From Chloroherpetonaceae bacterium (GTDB taxonomy: Bacteria > Bacteroidota > Chlorobiia > Chlorobiales > Thermochlorobacteraceae), in assembly GCA_025056565.1 (NCBI GenBank), contig JANWWA010000001.1, positions 407,966 through 471,965 on the forward strand: DNA of 64,000 nucleotides, given 5' to 3'. The translations under genes and the position numbers were made by a program. The notes under the pieces are model-generated. The model had not been told where the DNA came from and did not search any database. It saw nothing but the letters and a program-made list of their open reading frames with translations. The stretch's first letter is position 1, and every line of letters starts with the position of its first letter. Positions 8,521-17,281 of the stretch are shown here, in pieces.

Positions 8521-8547
8521 TTTCAAACTCAAAAAACTACTCAAACG

Positions 8548-9081
8548 ATGAAAAGCCGTCTTTCTCTCAGCATGTTACTTTTTGTCGCGCTCTTAATTGG
8601 CTGCGGTCCCAGCAAAGAGCAACTCCAGACGCTTGAGGAGATGAAAAAAGCTGTCAGCGACTTTGCTGCTGCTCACGATGCTGTCATGAAAGAACATCAG
8701 CAGGCAGACGAAGCGCACAAGAAAATGGAAATGAAGTATGACTCTTTGAAAGCAGCTAGTCAGTCGAACCCCGCTTTGGATTCAATGGTTACGGCACACA
8801 GAGCGGTCTTGGCACAGCACGACGCCATGATGAAAGCTCATATGGACAAAATGAAAGCCCACGATGAGCTGGTCAAAAAATACACGACCAAAATCGGTGA
8901 GCTTTCAGAGATGAAAAAAGCACTTGAGCAAATCAAACAGGAGCAAGAGGCTATGCGTGCGGAACATAGTAAGATGCAGCAAGAGCACGCCAATATGGAC
9001 GCTGACCACAAGAAGTTTGACGAACTGCTCTCTGCTCAAGCCAGCGCTGCGCAACCTAAAAATCAGCCAAAAAAGAAATAA
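8548..9081 (+). CDS. Lipoprotein with histidine-heptad coiled coil
   Basis: 177 residues. Signal peptide with lipobox LIGC (Cys 19), then almost entirely coiled coil, ending in a Lys/Pro-rich tail. Histidines fall exactly seven residues apart: 43, 50, 57 (Tyr 64 continues the register), then after a short break (SQSNPALDS) 84, 91, 98, 105 (Tyr 112), and again in the same register 140, 147, 154. Hydrophobic residues (V, M, F, L) tend to fall three or four places after each His, so the His sit at a core position. I recognise no family. Metal or haem binding, or pH sensing, is a guess. The next gene encodes a second coiled-coil lipoprotein. Confidence 0.8.
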   Translation: MKSRLSLSMLLFVALLIGCGPSKEQLQTLEEMKKAVSDFAAAHDAVMKEHQQADEAHKKMEMKYDSLKAASQSNPALDSMVTAHRAVLAQHDAMMKAHMDKMKAHDELVKKYTTKIGELSEMKKALEQIKQEQEAMRAEHSKMQQEHANMDADHKKFDELLSAQASAAQPKNQPKKK

Positions 9082-9107
9082 ATTACACGAGAAACCTGAA
9101 AGTCTAT

Positions 9108-9752
9108 ATGCCACTGACATTTGCAAGAGGCGTTAAAGTTGCGGCGCAGCACTGCGGGCATCTTGCTCGATTGGTGCTGGTTTTGTGGGTAGTGCTTGTA
9201 GCAGCGTGCCAGCCCCCTGCTCAAAACAAAGCGCTTATCGCAGAGATAGAGCAGTTTATCAGCACTCTCGAGCCTGAGATTGCCAAGTTCACAGAGAATC
9301 AAGAGCACATTAGTACAGAGCAGAAGGAGTTCAACGAAAAAAATGCTGCACTCAAAAAGAAGCTGGGCAAACACGACTCCACCTACAACGCTCTGACGAA
9401 GGCTCACCAGAAAATCGTTGACGAGCATGAAGCTAAGCTCAACTCGCTCAAAGATTTGATTGAGGCTAGCCGCGGACTTATTCCGAAGCTCCAAGACGGG
9501 TCATTTGCTTTTGACCGTCGGCTTATAGAGGAAGACTTCAAAGGTGGTGTCGTTGAAGGCAAGCCATTCGATGGCTTCAAGCAAAAAGCTGACAAGCTCC
9601 GCGCCGAACTGAGCAGTAACTATATGGACAGGCACAAAGAGCTTAAAGAGAAAATTAGGCGCTACGAAGCCCAGCTCGATAGTCTTGAACAAGCGGCAAA
9701 GATGGTTGCAACGGCTCCTACACCTCAAAGCCCAAAAACACGCAAGCGGTAA
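9108..9752 (+). CDS. Coiled-coil lipoprotein of unknown function
   Basis: 214 residues. After a long N-region, the hydrophobic LVLVLWVVLVAAC gives a lipobox (Cys 34). The mature protein is charged coiled coil (about residues 40-120), then a less regular stretch containing DGSFAFDRRLIEEDF, then another helix (about 165-205) and a basic tail. It starts 26 bases after the His-heptad lipoprotein and resembles it in architecture, with some His at heptad spacing (HQKIVDEHEA), so the pair probably act together or arose by duplication. No known domain recognised. Confidence 0.72.
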   Translation: MPLTFARGVKVAAQHCGHLARLVLVLWVVLVAACQPPAQNKALIAEIEQFISTLEPEIAKFTENQEHISTEQKEFNEKNAALKKKLGKHDSTYNALTKAHQKIVDEHEAKLNSLKDLIEASRGLIPKLQDGSFAFDRRLIEEDFKGGVVEGKPFDGFKQKADKLRAELSSNYMDRHKELKEKIRRYEAQLDSLEQAAKMVATAPTPQSPKTRKR

Positions 9753-9827
9753 GTTGTTCCTTTCAGCAAGGCACTGTGGCAGACAAGGAAAATGAACGCT
9801 AATTAGACTTCGTTTGCCACCCTGAAA

Positions 9828-9835
9828 AAGGAGGT
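9828..9835 (+). promoter_or_regulatory. Very strong Shine-Dalgarno sequence
   Basis: AAGGAGGT, a full complement of the 16S rRNA tail, lies 4 bases before the ATG at 9840. Most genes in this window have weak or no visible ribosome-binding site, so this one stands out and fixes the start of the SDR gene. Confidence 0.7.
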
Positions 9836-9839
9836 AAGT

Positions 9840-10841
9840 ATGAACATTCTGGTTACTGGCGCAACGGGCTTTATCGGTGCTGCTGTAGCTCGCAAACTTG
9901 TTCAGCGTGGCGAGCAAGTTACGCTTCTGGTGCGTAACCCTCACAAGTTATACGCTGTAGAAGATATTCTCAGCTCAGTCGAGATTCGCTATGGCGACGT
10001 TACTGATTTGCCGTCGCTTATCACTGCCACGAAAGGCATCACGCATATCTACCACTGTGCGGGCAAAGCCTACATTGGCCCCAAACGAGAAGCTGAGTTA
10101 TACGCTATCAATGTGCAAGGCACAAAGAACCTTCTGCAAGCAGCAGCTTACAACGATGTTCAGCGCATTGTCTATACCAGCTCCGTTTCTGCAATTGGCA
10201 TCACAGGCACGAAACAGCCTGCTGACGAATCACAGCGATGGAACTTAGATACGCTTAACGTGCCTTACTACACAAGCAAACATCTGGCAGAGGAAGCTGT
10301 GCGAGAAGCTGCACAAAAAGGGCAGGACTGCGTGATTGTCAATCCAAGCTATGTGTTCGGTGCTGGCGATATCAATTTCCATGCTGGACAGTTAATTCGT
10401 GATTTATACTACCACAAAGTTCCTGTCTACCCGACTGGTGGTGTCTGCGTCGCAGATGTTGAAGATGTGGCGGAAGGACATCTTGCAGCAATGGAAAAAG
10501 GTCAGCGTGGCGAGCGCTACATTTTAGGCGGCGAAAATCTGACCTACAAACAAATCTTCGACATTATTTGCCGCGTGGTGGGCGCACCGAAAGTTCTTGT
10601 GCCACTCTCGGAGAGTATTGTGAAGATTTTTGTTGCGCTCACTGAAAAAGCGCGTCGCCTCAGACGCATCACCGCTTTAGCCAACCGAGAAATTCTCATA
10701 TCTGCTACTAAGTTTTTCTATTTCACTTCTCAGAAGGCTATCAGTGAGCTTGGCTTTAGTAACGCTCGCAGCGTCGGTGATGCATTTGTGGAAACGATTG
10801 CACGCGCTTTTTCGTGGTATCGTGCTCACCGGTTAATTTAG
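9840..10841 (+). CDS. NAD-dependent epimerase/dehydratase family SDR (dihydroflavonol-reductase/HpnA-like)
   Basis: 333 residues, extended SDR. N-terminal ILVTGATGFIGAAVARKL (Rossmann TGxxGxxG), YTSSVSAIG with the catalytic Ser, and YYTSKHLAEEAV with the catalytic Tyr-x-x-x-Lys. VNPSYVFGAGD and RYILGGENLTYKQIF match the subgroup that includes dihydroflavonol 4-reductase-like proteins and the hopanoid-associated epimerase HpnA. The substrate cannot be decided from the sequence. A full-strength ribosome-binding site precedes it. The gene stands alone between the lipoproteins and a broken kinase gene. Confidence 0.82.
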   Translation: MNILVTGATGFIGAAVARKLVQRGEQVTLLVRNPHKLYAVEDILSSVEIRYGDVTDLPSLITATKGITHIYHCAGKAYIGPKREAELYAINVQGTKNLLQAAAYNDVQRIVYTSSVSAIGITGTKQPADESQRWNLDTLNVPYYTSKHLAEEAVREAAQKGQDCVIVNPSYVFGAGDINFHAGQLIRDLYYHKVPVYPTGGVCVADVEDVAEGHLAAMEKGQRGERYILGGENLTYKQIFDIICRVVGAPKVLVPLSESIVKIFVALTEKARRLRRITALANREILISATKFFYFTSQKAISELGFSNARSVGDAFVETIARAFSWYRAHRLI

Positions 10842-10920
10842 GCTGGCAACGCCGCATCAGTGGTATTGAGGCTCTTCCCGATTGTGCATCGTTTCTCGAT
10901 ACTTTGCTCTGATGGGTTTT

Positions 10921-11424
10921 TCAGCTTGCGCTGGCTTGGTTAGTTAGGCTCACTTTTGAGGCACAGGTTTCATCTGCAGGTCTGAGATTTTGCTCAAGTG
11001 CAGGTAGGGTAATAAAGAATGTCGCACCCATATTTTTTCCTGCCGATTCTACCCATACCTTACCACCATGTCGTTCTACAATTTCCTTCACGATGAAAAG
11101 CCCTAACCCTGATGAACTTTCGTTGCCTGTTGGTTGAGCGCTAAGGCGCTGAAACTTGCCAAACGCATTCTTGACATCTGCTTCAGTTAGCCCCTGTCCC
11201 TCATCTCTGACAGCAAGCACTGCTTGTATGCGATGGTTCTCACGCCGTTCTTCTATCGTTACCCAGATGGTGGTATTGACAGGTGAATACTTAATAGCGT
11301 TGGAAATCAGGTTATCAATTACACACACTATTTTCTCAGCACGCATAGCCGCCACAATCTTTTGCCTGTAACCCCTCTCTCTTTGCGCCTCGGCAAAAGT
11401 TGTTTTAAGAGTGCTCGGGAAATT
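10921..11424 (-). pseudogene. Truncated sensor histidine kinase (ATPase domain remnant)
   Basis: From the minus strand, the product contains a clear HATPase_c domain: N box (VIDNLISNAIKYSP), G1 box (RDEGQGL), F box (FGKFQRL) and G2 box (SSGLGLFIVKEIVERHGG). A GTG at 11355 would give 144 residues, but the frame stays open and kinase-like further upstream (LKTTFAEAQRERGYRQKI, as in the helix before an N box) until a TAA at 11425-11427. The His-containing dimerisation domain and any sensor are missing, and only 80 bases remain before the next gene. I read this as the remains of a kinase gene whose 5' part was deleted. A free-standing ATPase domain is the less likely alternative. Confidence 0.72.
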
Positions 11425-11504
11425 TTAACTTCCTCATTGTTGTTGCTCAGACTTACTAAGCAATTTGCGAGCCTCTGGCGGCTCTACACATAGATGACCT
11501 AACA

Positions 11505-13259
11505 ATGAGATACGCTAGGCTTTCACGATTGGGATACTTCTTGCTGCTGGCAATGACTTTTTCTGCCTGCGCAACGGTTCAGAACACGGCATTGCAGATT
11601 CCAGAGCGCAAAGTTCAGCCCGCTGAGCCGACAAAACCCAATTTGGCGAAAGCCATGCGATATTTTGTGAGCGGTGCGCTTTACGAAGCTAAGGAACAAT
11701 TCTCACAAGCGATTTTGGAGTATCAAGACGCTCTACGCTATGCGCCTAACGAAGCTGCTATTTACTTTTCCCTTGCAAAGTGTTATCAGCGACTTGGCAA
11801 ATTAGACCAAGCGATTCAAGCTGCACAGAAGGCCACCTCACTGGATAGCACTAACAAGTGGTATGACCATCTGCTTGCACAAATTTACTTTGAAGCTCAG
11901 CAATACGATGCCTCCGCTGCCACCTTAGAGCGCTTTTTGAGCAAAGCTCCGCACGATGTCAATGCCCTCTACATGCTGGCTGCTGCTCATACTGCCAGTG
12001 AGAAGTATGACAAAGCAATTGAAGTCTATGACCGCATTCTGAAAGTTTCCGGCACTGACCTCGAAGCCCTTTACAAAAAATTGCTCTTGCAGCTTCAGCT
12101 CAAGCGCGATGACGAAGCCACGCTCACGCTTCTGCAAATGATTGTGATTGACCCCACCAATGATGATCTCTACTATATGCTGGCAGAGATTTACCTCAAA
12201 TCGGCGCGCTATGAGGAAGCCCTTGCCACTTACGACGAGATTGCTGAGCGCACCCCGCACGAACCGCGTCTTTTTGCTGGCTACTCTGAAGTCTATATCC
12301 GTCAGCGCGACTGGAAACGCTTTGAAGCTATTGTTGAGAAAATGTTTGAGCATAGCTCCCGCACCAAAGAGGAGCGTATGACACTCGCCGAAGCCTACCT
12401 TAGCCGCGCTGCAAAAGATACGCTCTTTCTCAAACCTGCTGAGATTGTGCTAACCAAAGTGCAAAAGCTCTATCCCAAAGAGTGGAAACCGTATTGGTTT
12501 TTGGGTATTGTGCACATCGAGCAGCACAATCTTGCTCAGGCAATTGAGAATTTCAAGCAGCTCACCGTGCTGCGCCCTGATATGATTGCAGGCTGGGAGA
12601 ATCTGGGCATTGCCTACCTGCAAAAAAATGAGATTGAACAAGCTATACTCACCTTCAAGCTCGCTTTGAAGCGACAACCGCAACCGACTTTCCGCTCGCA
12701 AATGCTTTTAGGCATTGCTCTCAGTCAAGCGAACCGTGACCGTGAAGCCGTGGATGTGCTTGAGGCAGCTTTGCAATCTACTGACCAAGGCACTTCTGCA
12801 GAACGGGTGCAAGCCTACAGCACACTCGGTATTGCATATGACCGACTTGGCAGACCTGAAGACAGCCAGCGCAGCTATGAGGCTGCCTTGAAGCTCGATC
12901 CCGAAAATGCACTTGTGCTTAATAACCTTGCCTACTCTTTGGCAGAGCGTAATCAGCAGTTAGAGCGCTGCCTTGAGATGGCAAAACTTGCGGTTCAAAA
13001 AGAGCCGAATAACGGCGCTTATCTGGATACAATTGGCTGGGTCTATTTCAAGCTTGGAAACTATGAAGAGGCTCGTATCTGGATTGAGAAAGCGCTGAGT
13101 GCTGGTCGCGAAAGCCCCGCTGTTTTGGAACACTTGGGCGATGTCTATCACAAACTTGGCAAACCTGACAAAGCCAGAGAATTCTGGCAACGTGCCTTGC
13201 AAATGAACAGCAGCAGTGTCTCCCTGCGTGAGAAAGTCAGCGGCGCACGTATGCCATAG
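11505..13259 (+). CDS. Tetratricopeptide-repeat lipoprotein
   Basis: 584 residues. Lipoprotein signal peptide (LLLAMTFSAC, Cys about 23) followed by a long series of TPR units from about residue 45 to 575, for example ALRYAPNEAAIYFSLAKCYQ and ALKLDPENALVLNNLAYSLA. The typical TPR residues (W/L-G/A-Y-A-P) recur every 34 residues. It is likely to be a periplasmic or outer-membrane-anchored scaffold; the partners are unknown. It is transcribed divergently from the kinase remnant and is followed 81 bases later by ruvC. Confidence 0.88.
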   Translation: MRYARLSRLGYFLLLAMTFSACATVQNTALQIPERKVQPAEPTKPNLAKAMRYFVSGALYEAKEQFSQAILEYQDALRYAPNEAAIYFSLAKCYQRLGKLDQAIQAAQKATSLDSTNKWYDHLLAQIYFEAQQYDASAATLERFLSKAPHDVNALYMLAAAHTASEKYDKAIEVYDRILKVSGTDLEALYKKLLLQLQLKRDDEATLTLLQMIVIDPTNDDLYYMLAEIYLKSARYEEALATYDEIAERTPHEPRLFAGYSEVYIRQRDWKRFEAIVEKMFEHSSRTKEERMTLAEAYLSRAAKDTLFLKPAEIVLTKVQKLYPKEWKPYWFLGIVHIEQHNLAQAIENFKQLTVLRPDMIAGWENLGIAYLQKNEIEQAILTFKLALKRQPQPTFRSQMLLGIALSQANRDREAVDVLEAALQSTDQGTSAERVQAYSTLGIAYDRLGRPEDSQRSYEAALKLDPENALVLNNLAYSLAERNQQLERCLEMAKLAVQKEPNNGAYLDTIGWVYFKLGNYEEARIWIEKALSAGRESPAVLEHLGDVYHKLGKPDKAREFWQRALQMNSSSVSLREKVSGARMP

Positions 13260-13340
13260 TGCCGCTGTTCATTTCGCCTGAACACCCAGAATGCTTCTGT
13301 GTGTATTTTTGTCCTTTGCTAACTAATACCAACAAAGACG

Positions 13341-13904
13341 ATGCGCATCATCGGTATTGACCCGGGCTCGCTTACTACTGGCTACGGCATTATTGATGCT
13401 GCATCACAGGCAGTTGCTGCTGTTGATTTCGGTGTTGTATGCACTCATGCCAAAGAGGAGATGGCACTTCGCCTCAAACATATCTACGACAGGCTGTCGC
13501 AGCTATTGCAGCAATACCGACCCACTCGCCTTGCACTGGAAACTGCCTTCTATGGCAAGAATGCACAATCTGCGTTGAAATTAGGTCAAGTGCGCGGTGT
13601 CGTGCTTTTGCTTGCGGTCAGCTACGGCTTAGAGATTACCGAATACTCACCCCGCGAAGTAAAACAAGCCCTCACTGGCAATGGCAACGCTGCAAAGGAA
13701 CAGGTTGCCTTTATGGTGCGAAAGTTTCTCTGCCTTTCTGACACAGGTCCGTTCTTAGATGCCAGCGATGCCTTAGGCATTGCACTCTGCGATGCGCTCC
13801 GACATAACTCACCCCAAGCTGTTACCAAACGCACGCTTCAGCGTAAAAGCCAGAGTTGGAAACGTTTTCTTGAAGCTCATCCGCATCTCATTATTCAGTC
13901 TTAG
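13341..13904 (+). CDS. ruvC: Crossover junction endodeoxyribonuclease RuvC
   Basis: 187 residues. It resolves Holliday junctions together with RuvAB. The N-terminal IIGIDPGSLTTGYGII contains the first catalytic Asp; ALETAFYGKNAQSALKLGQV carries the catalytic Glu and conserved FYGKN motif; SDALGIALCDALRH holds the C-terminal catalytic Asp residues. Length is normal with a short basic C-terminal extension. ruvA and ruvB are not in the window. The tspO gene follows after 2 bases. Confidence 0.95.
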   Translation: MRIIGIDPGSLTTGYGIIDAASQAVAAVDFGVVCTHAKEEMALRLKHIYDRLSQLLQQYRPTRLALETAFYGKNAQSALKLGQVRGVVLLLAVSYGLEITEYSPREVKQALTGNGNAAKEQVAFMVRKFLCLSDTGPFLDASDALGIALCDALRHNSPQAVTKRTLQRKSQSWKRFLEAHPHLIIQS

Positions 13905-13906
13905 CA

Positions 13907-14431
13907 ATGAACAAGATTTACACTTTCTGGTCAAAGTTACGCTGGTATCACGGTGTGTTGTTCTTCTTTGTGATGAACTTGCTTTCGGGTGGCTGGATTG
14001 CCACGCGTTCTTATTTGGACGCTGTTGGTCGCCCACCGTTTATGCCACCTGACTGGGCTTTTGCGCCTATCTGGGTCGTGCTTCAAGCACTGATGGTGTG
14101 GGCTGGGTTTTTGCTCGTGCAAAAAATGCGCACAGAGCCGCAATACACTGTGCTCTTTTGGAGCTATACCTCACTATGGGGATTTTTTTCGATGTTTAGT
14201 TGGCTTTACTTCGGTCTTCATAGCCCAATTTTGGGCTTCCTGACTACGCTCGGAATGTTTGCCACCAATGCGCTTAACCTTTACTTTGGATTTCAAGCAC
14301 GCGACAAACGCTATGCACTTTTGCTTCTGCCGCTTATGATTTGGCTTACGCTTGCGCTTTCGGTCGCTGGCTGGCAATTCCTCTACACACCCGATGAACT
14401 CTTTTGCACGCAGCCTTTTGCGGTGCGCTAA
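13907..14431 (+). CDS. tspO: TspO/MBR family tryptophan-rich sensory protein
   Basis: 174 residues, five predicted membrane helices and many Trp. The segment VGRPPFMPPDWAFAPIWVVL is the family signature (PPF.PPDW.F.P.W..L), and ATNALNLYFGF with nearby Trp residues fits the fourth helix. TspO proteins bind porphyrins and cholesterol-like ligands; in Rhodobacter sphaeroides TspO modulates tetrapyrrole and photosynthesis gene expression. A tetrapyrrole-related role here is inference. It starts 2 bases after the ruvC stop, so the two are probably cotranscribed. Confidence 0.88.
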   Translation: MNKIYTFWSKLRWYHGVLFFFVMNLLSGGWIATRSYLDAVGRPPFMPPDWAFAPIWVVLQALMVWAGFLLVQKMRTEPQYTVLFWSYTSLWGFFSMFSWLYFGLHSPILGFLTTLGMFATNALNLYFGFQARDKRYALLLLPLMIWLTLALSVAGWQFLYTPDELFCTQPFAVR

Positions 14432-14482
14432 GTGCAGAGAGAGGGGGTAGAGACCCAAATTTGCAACCTAAAAACACGGTCT

Positions 14483-15508
14483 ATGCCGACACCAACGCTC
14501 AACATTTTAGTTACAGGTGGCGCTGGGTTTATTGGCTCAAATTTTATTCGTTACATGCTGGCAAAGCGCCCCACTTATAACCTCATTAACTACGACAAAC
14601 TCACTTACGCTGGCAACTTGGAAAACCTGCGCAATGTCGAGAATAAACCGCGCTACAAGTTTGTCAAGGGCGATATTTGCGATGCAGACAAACTGCGGGA
14701 GACTTTCGAGCAGCACCAAATCAATGTGGTTATCAACTTTGCGGCAGAATCGCACGTGGATCGCAGCATTATGGGTGCTCGCGTCTTTGTTGAAACCAAT
14801 GTATTAGGCACGCAGACGCTTCTGGAGGTCTCCAAAGAGTTCGGTGTTCAGCGATTCATTCAAATCTCGACAGATGAAGTCTATGGCACACTGGGTGAGA
14901 CTGGCTACTTTACAGAAGAGACCCCTCTGCGTCCGAACTCACCCTACTCTGCCAGCAAAGCAGGCGCTGACCTAATGGTGCGTGCATATGTGGAAACCTT
15001 CAAGCTACCATGCATCATTACGCGCTGCTCCAACAACTACGGTCCGTATCAATTCCCTGAAAAACTTATCCCGCTTACAATTGCAAACGCCCTTTACGAC
15101 AAGCCTATTCCCATCTATGGCGACGGAATGAATGTGCGCGACTGGCTCTATGTGGAAGACCACTGCAGCGCCATTGACCTTGTCCTTCACAAAGGCAAAG
15201 TGGGTGAAGTCTATAACATCGGCGGTAACAACGAAATGCCCAATCTCGAGATTGTTAAGCGCATTTTGGCATATCTGCAAAAACCAGAAAGCCTCATTAC
15301 TTTCGTAACTGACCGTCCTGGACACGACCGTCGCTACGCAATTGATGCCTCCAAAATCCAGCGAGAACTTGGCTGGAAACCTGCTGAAACCTTCGACTCT
15401 GCTTTGCCCAAAACCATCCAATGGTATCTTAACAACCGAGCATGGTGGGAACGTATCATCAGCGGCGAGTATCAAAAGTATTATGAACGCCAGTATGCCA
15501 ATCGTTAG
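14483..15508 (+). CDS. rfbB: dTDP-glucose 4,6-dehydratase
   Basis: 341 residues from the ATG at 14483, which puts the Rossmann motif (ILVTGGAGFIGSNFIRYML) at the usual place; an earlier in-frame GTG at 14432 only adds an unrelated tail. Motifs: FAAESHVDRSI, STDEVYGTLGETGYFTEETP with the Asp-Glu catalytic pair, YSASKAGADLMV (Tyr-x-x-x-Lys), TRCSNNYGPYQFPEKLIPL. It converts dTDP-glucose to dTDP-4-keto-6-deoxyglucose in rhamnose/deoxysugar synthesis. The rest of the rml genes are not here. It converges with the antiporter gene. Confidence 0.95.
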   Translation: MPTPTLNILVTGGAGFIGSNFIRYMLAKRPTYNLINYDKLTYAGNLENLRNVENKPRYKFVKGDICDADKLRETFEQHQINVVINFAAESHVDRSIMGARVFVETNVLGTQTLLEVSKEFGVQRFIQISTDEVYGTLGETGYFTEETPLRPNSPYSASKAGADLMVRAYVETFKLPCIITRCSNNYGPYQFPEKLIPLTIANALYDKPIPIYGDGMNVRDWLYVEDHCSAIDLVLHKGKVGEVYNIGGNNEMPNLEIVKRILAYLQKPESLITFVTDRPGHDRRYAIDASKIQRELGWKPAETFDSALPKTIQWYLNNRAWWERIISGEYQKYYERQYANR

Positions 15509-15528
15509 TAGGGGTAAATGTGCTCGGC

Positions 15529-15556
15529 AAGGTAGCCGCAATTTTCGCTCTACCTT
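15529..15556. terminator. Possible bidirectional hairpin between convergent genes
   Basis: AAGGTAG (15529-15535) and CTACCTT (15550-15556) form a 7-bp stem in the 54-base gap between rfbB and the convergent antiporter gene. No good T-run follows on either strand, so the terminator reading is tentative. Confidence 0.35.
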
Positions 15557-15562
15557 CTGCTG

Positions 15563-17281
15563 TTAGCTTAGGACTTCCTTGCGCACCTGAAGCTCCTTGT
15601 AGCCTTCTGTGTCAGTGCCGGGCTTTGTCCAATTGAAGGATTTTTCAAGAATCTCAAGCAACTGTTGGGCAATGCGCAGTCTTGGCACCAGCACATAATC
15701 TGCCCCCGCTTCATAGAGCTGCACAGCGTAGCCAATATCTTCGGAAATCACAATTGTCTTTGCTTTCGGCGCGTGCTGCTGCATGGCTTTCAAGAGATTC
15801 AAATTGGTTGTGCCTTTGAGCAAGGAATCTGGAATCGTGGAGATGACCACTTCAGCTTGCGAGATGCCTAAGTGGTGCAAAGTCTCCAGATGCGAAATAT
15901 CGCCATACTGCGCATCATAGCCCTTTTCACGCAGCGCCTGAATTACGGCTGGGTTGAAGTCGATAATGCGTATTTGTGATTTCAAGATGTGCTGCCGCAT
16001 TTCCAGCTCATAGATAAGCGAGCTTGCAAACTTGAAAAAGCCCAGGATGAAGATTGTTTTTTTGACCTGTTCATTACGCTCCTCTTCGCCGATGCGTTCC
16101 TTAAACCCAATTCGGCTCAGTGCTCGATTTATCCACAAAAAGATGTCATGACTTGCTGCAATAAGGTAGGTGGAAAGCACGGCTGTGATGACCAGCGTGA
16201 AGACGATGTAAGAAATGGTTTCCGCTTCAATGTGTTTGTAGCTCAGCCCGATTGCACTTGCAACTAATGCAAATTCCGAGATTTGCGAAAGGTTGATGGC
16301 ACTTACAATGCCCACTCGCCGCCCTAATCTTAGCCCAGCGAGAATCGGCCAAACCGTTATGGCTCGCGTCAGTAGCACTAGCACTGACAAACCGAGCGCA
16401 ACTCCTACGACCGATGCAGTCGGCATCGGAATTTGCATGCCTAACGCTACCAAGAACAGCATAATGAAGAAATCACGAATGTTGATGACCTTAGCCGCCA
16501 CATCTAAGTTGTAGGGGAAGGTTGAAAGGCTTACGCCTGCAATGAGTGCTCCCATTTCTTTGGAAAGCCCTGCCAGTGTAGCTAGTGAGGCAACCAAAAA
16601 ACACCATGCCAGCGACACCACCAGCATTAACTCTGGGAGCTTAGCAATCGTGTTGAAAAGGTATGGCAGCACATATTTGCTTAGTAGCAAGCAAAACACG
16701 ATAAGTCCTGCACCTCGTGCAAAGGAGCCGACCAGCGGCCATAGCTCCGGACTTGTTAGGTTAGGCTGAATAGCCAGGAAGATAATAGCCCAAATGTCTT
16801 GAAACACTAATACGCCTAACGTGATGCGTCCGACTAGCGTGTCCAGTTCGTGTTTTTCGTAAAGTGCTTTCACCACAATCATGGTGGAGCTAATGGCAAG
16901 CGAAAATGCAAGGTAGAGCTGTTCATACCGCCCATTTTTGTTTTCAAAACCCCACAGCCAGAGCACGCCCCAAGCTAATGCAAAGCACAGCGGCGCTTGC
17001 AATAGTCCCGTAATCGTTACAGCTTTTCCAGCTTGGAAAAGTTTTTTGAGGTCAATTTCTAAGCCGATAATAAAAAGGAGCAGAATTAAGCCGATTTCAG
17101 AGATAGATTGAATTTCAGATTCACTCTTAACCCACCCAAAACCAATTTTCGGACCAATTACAACGCCTGCCAAAATGTAGGCAATCAGCAGTGGCAAGCG
17201 CGCCATACGCGCCAGAAGTCCTAGCACTGTTGCCGCCATCACACTGATAGCAATAGCTGGCAAAAGTTCGTTATGATGCAT
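15563..17281 (-). CDS. Kef-type cation:proton antiporter with C-terminal RCK/TrkA-N-like domain
   Basis: 572 residues from the ATG at 17281 (a TTG at 17332 is in frame but adds a polar tail). About 12 membrane helices in residues 1-380 carry CPA2 features (LIAYILAGVVIGP, LFIIGLEIDLKKLF, ITLGVLVFQDIWAI). The C-terminal part (about 400-560) aligns with the TrkA-N regulatory fold: FILGFFKFASSLIYEL, RIIDFNPAVIQALREKGYDA, YGDISHLETLHHLGISQAEV. The expected nucleotide-binding GxGxxG is instead GFFKFA, so NAD(H) binding is doubtful. It likely exchanges K+ or Na+ for protons across the inner membrane. Convergent to rfbB. Confidence 0.88.
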   Translation of the reverse strand: MHHNELLPAIAISVMAATVLGLLARMARLPLLIAYILAGVVIGPKIGFGWVKSESEIQSISEIGLILLLFIIGLEIDLKKLFQAGKAVTITGLLQAPLCFALAWGVLWLWGFENKNGRYEQLYLAFSLAISSTMIVVKALYEKHELDTLVGRITLGVLVFQDIWAIIFLAIQPNLTSPELWPLVGSFARGAGLIVFCLLLSKYVLPYLFNTIAKLPELMLVVSLAWCFLVASLATLAGLSKEMGALIAGVSLSTFPYNLDVAAKVINIRDFFIMLFLVALGMQIPMPTASVVGVALGLSVLVLLTRAITVWPILAGLRLGRRVGIVSAINLSQISEFALVASAIGLSYKHIEAETISYIVFTLVITAVLSTYLIAASHDIFLWINRALSRIGFKERIGEEERNEQVKKTIFILGFFKFASSLIYELEMRQHILKSQIRIIDFNPAVIQALREKGYDAQYGDISHLETLHHLGISQAEVVISTIPDSLLKGTTNLNLLKAMQQHAPKAKTIVISEDIGYAVQLYEAGADYVLVPRLRIAQQLLEILEKSFNWTKPGTDTEGYKELQVRKEVLS

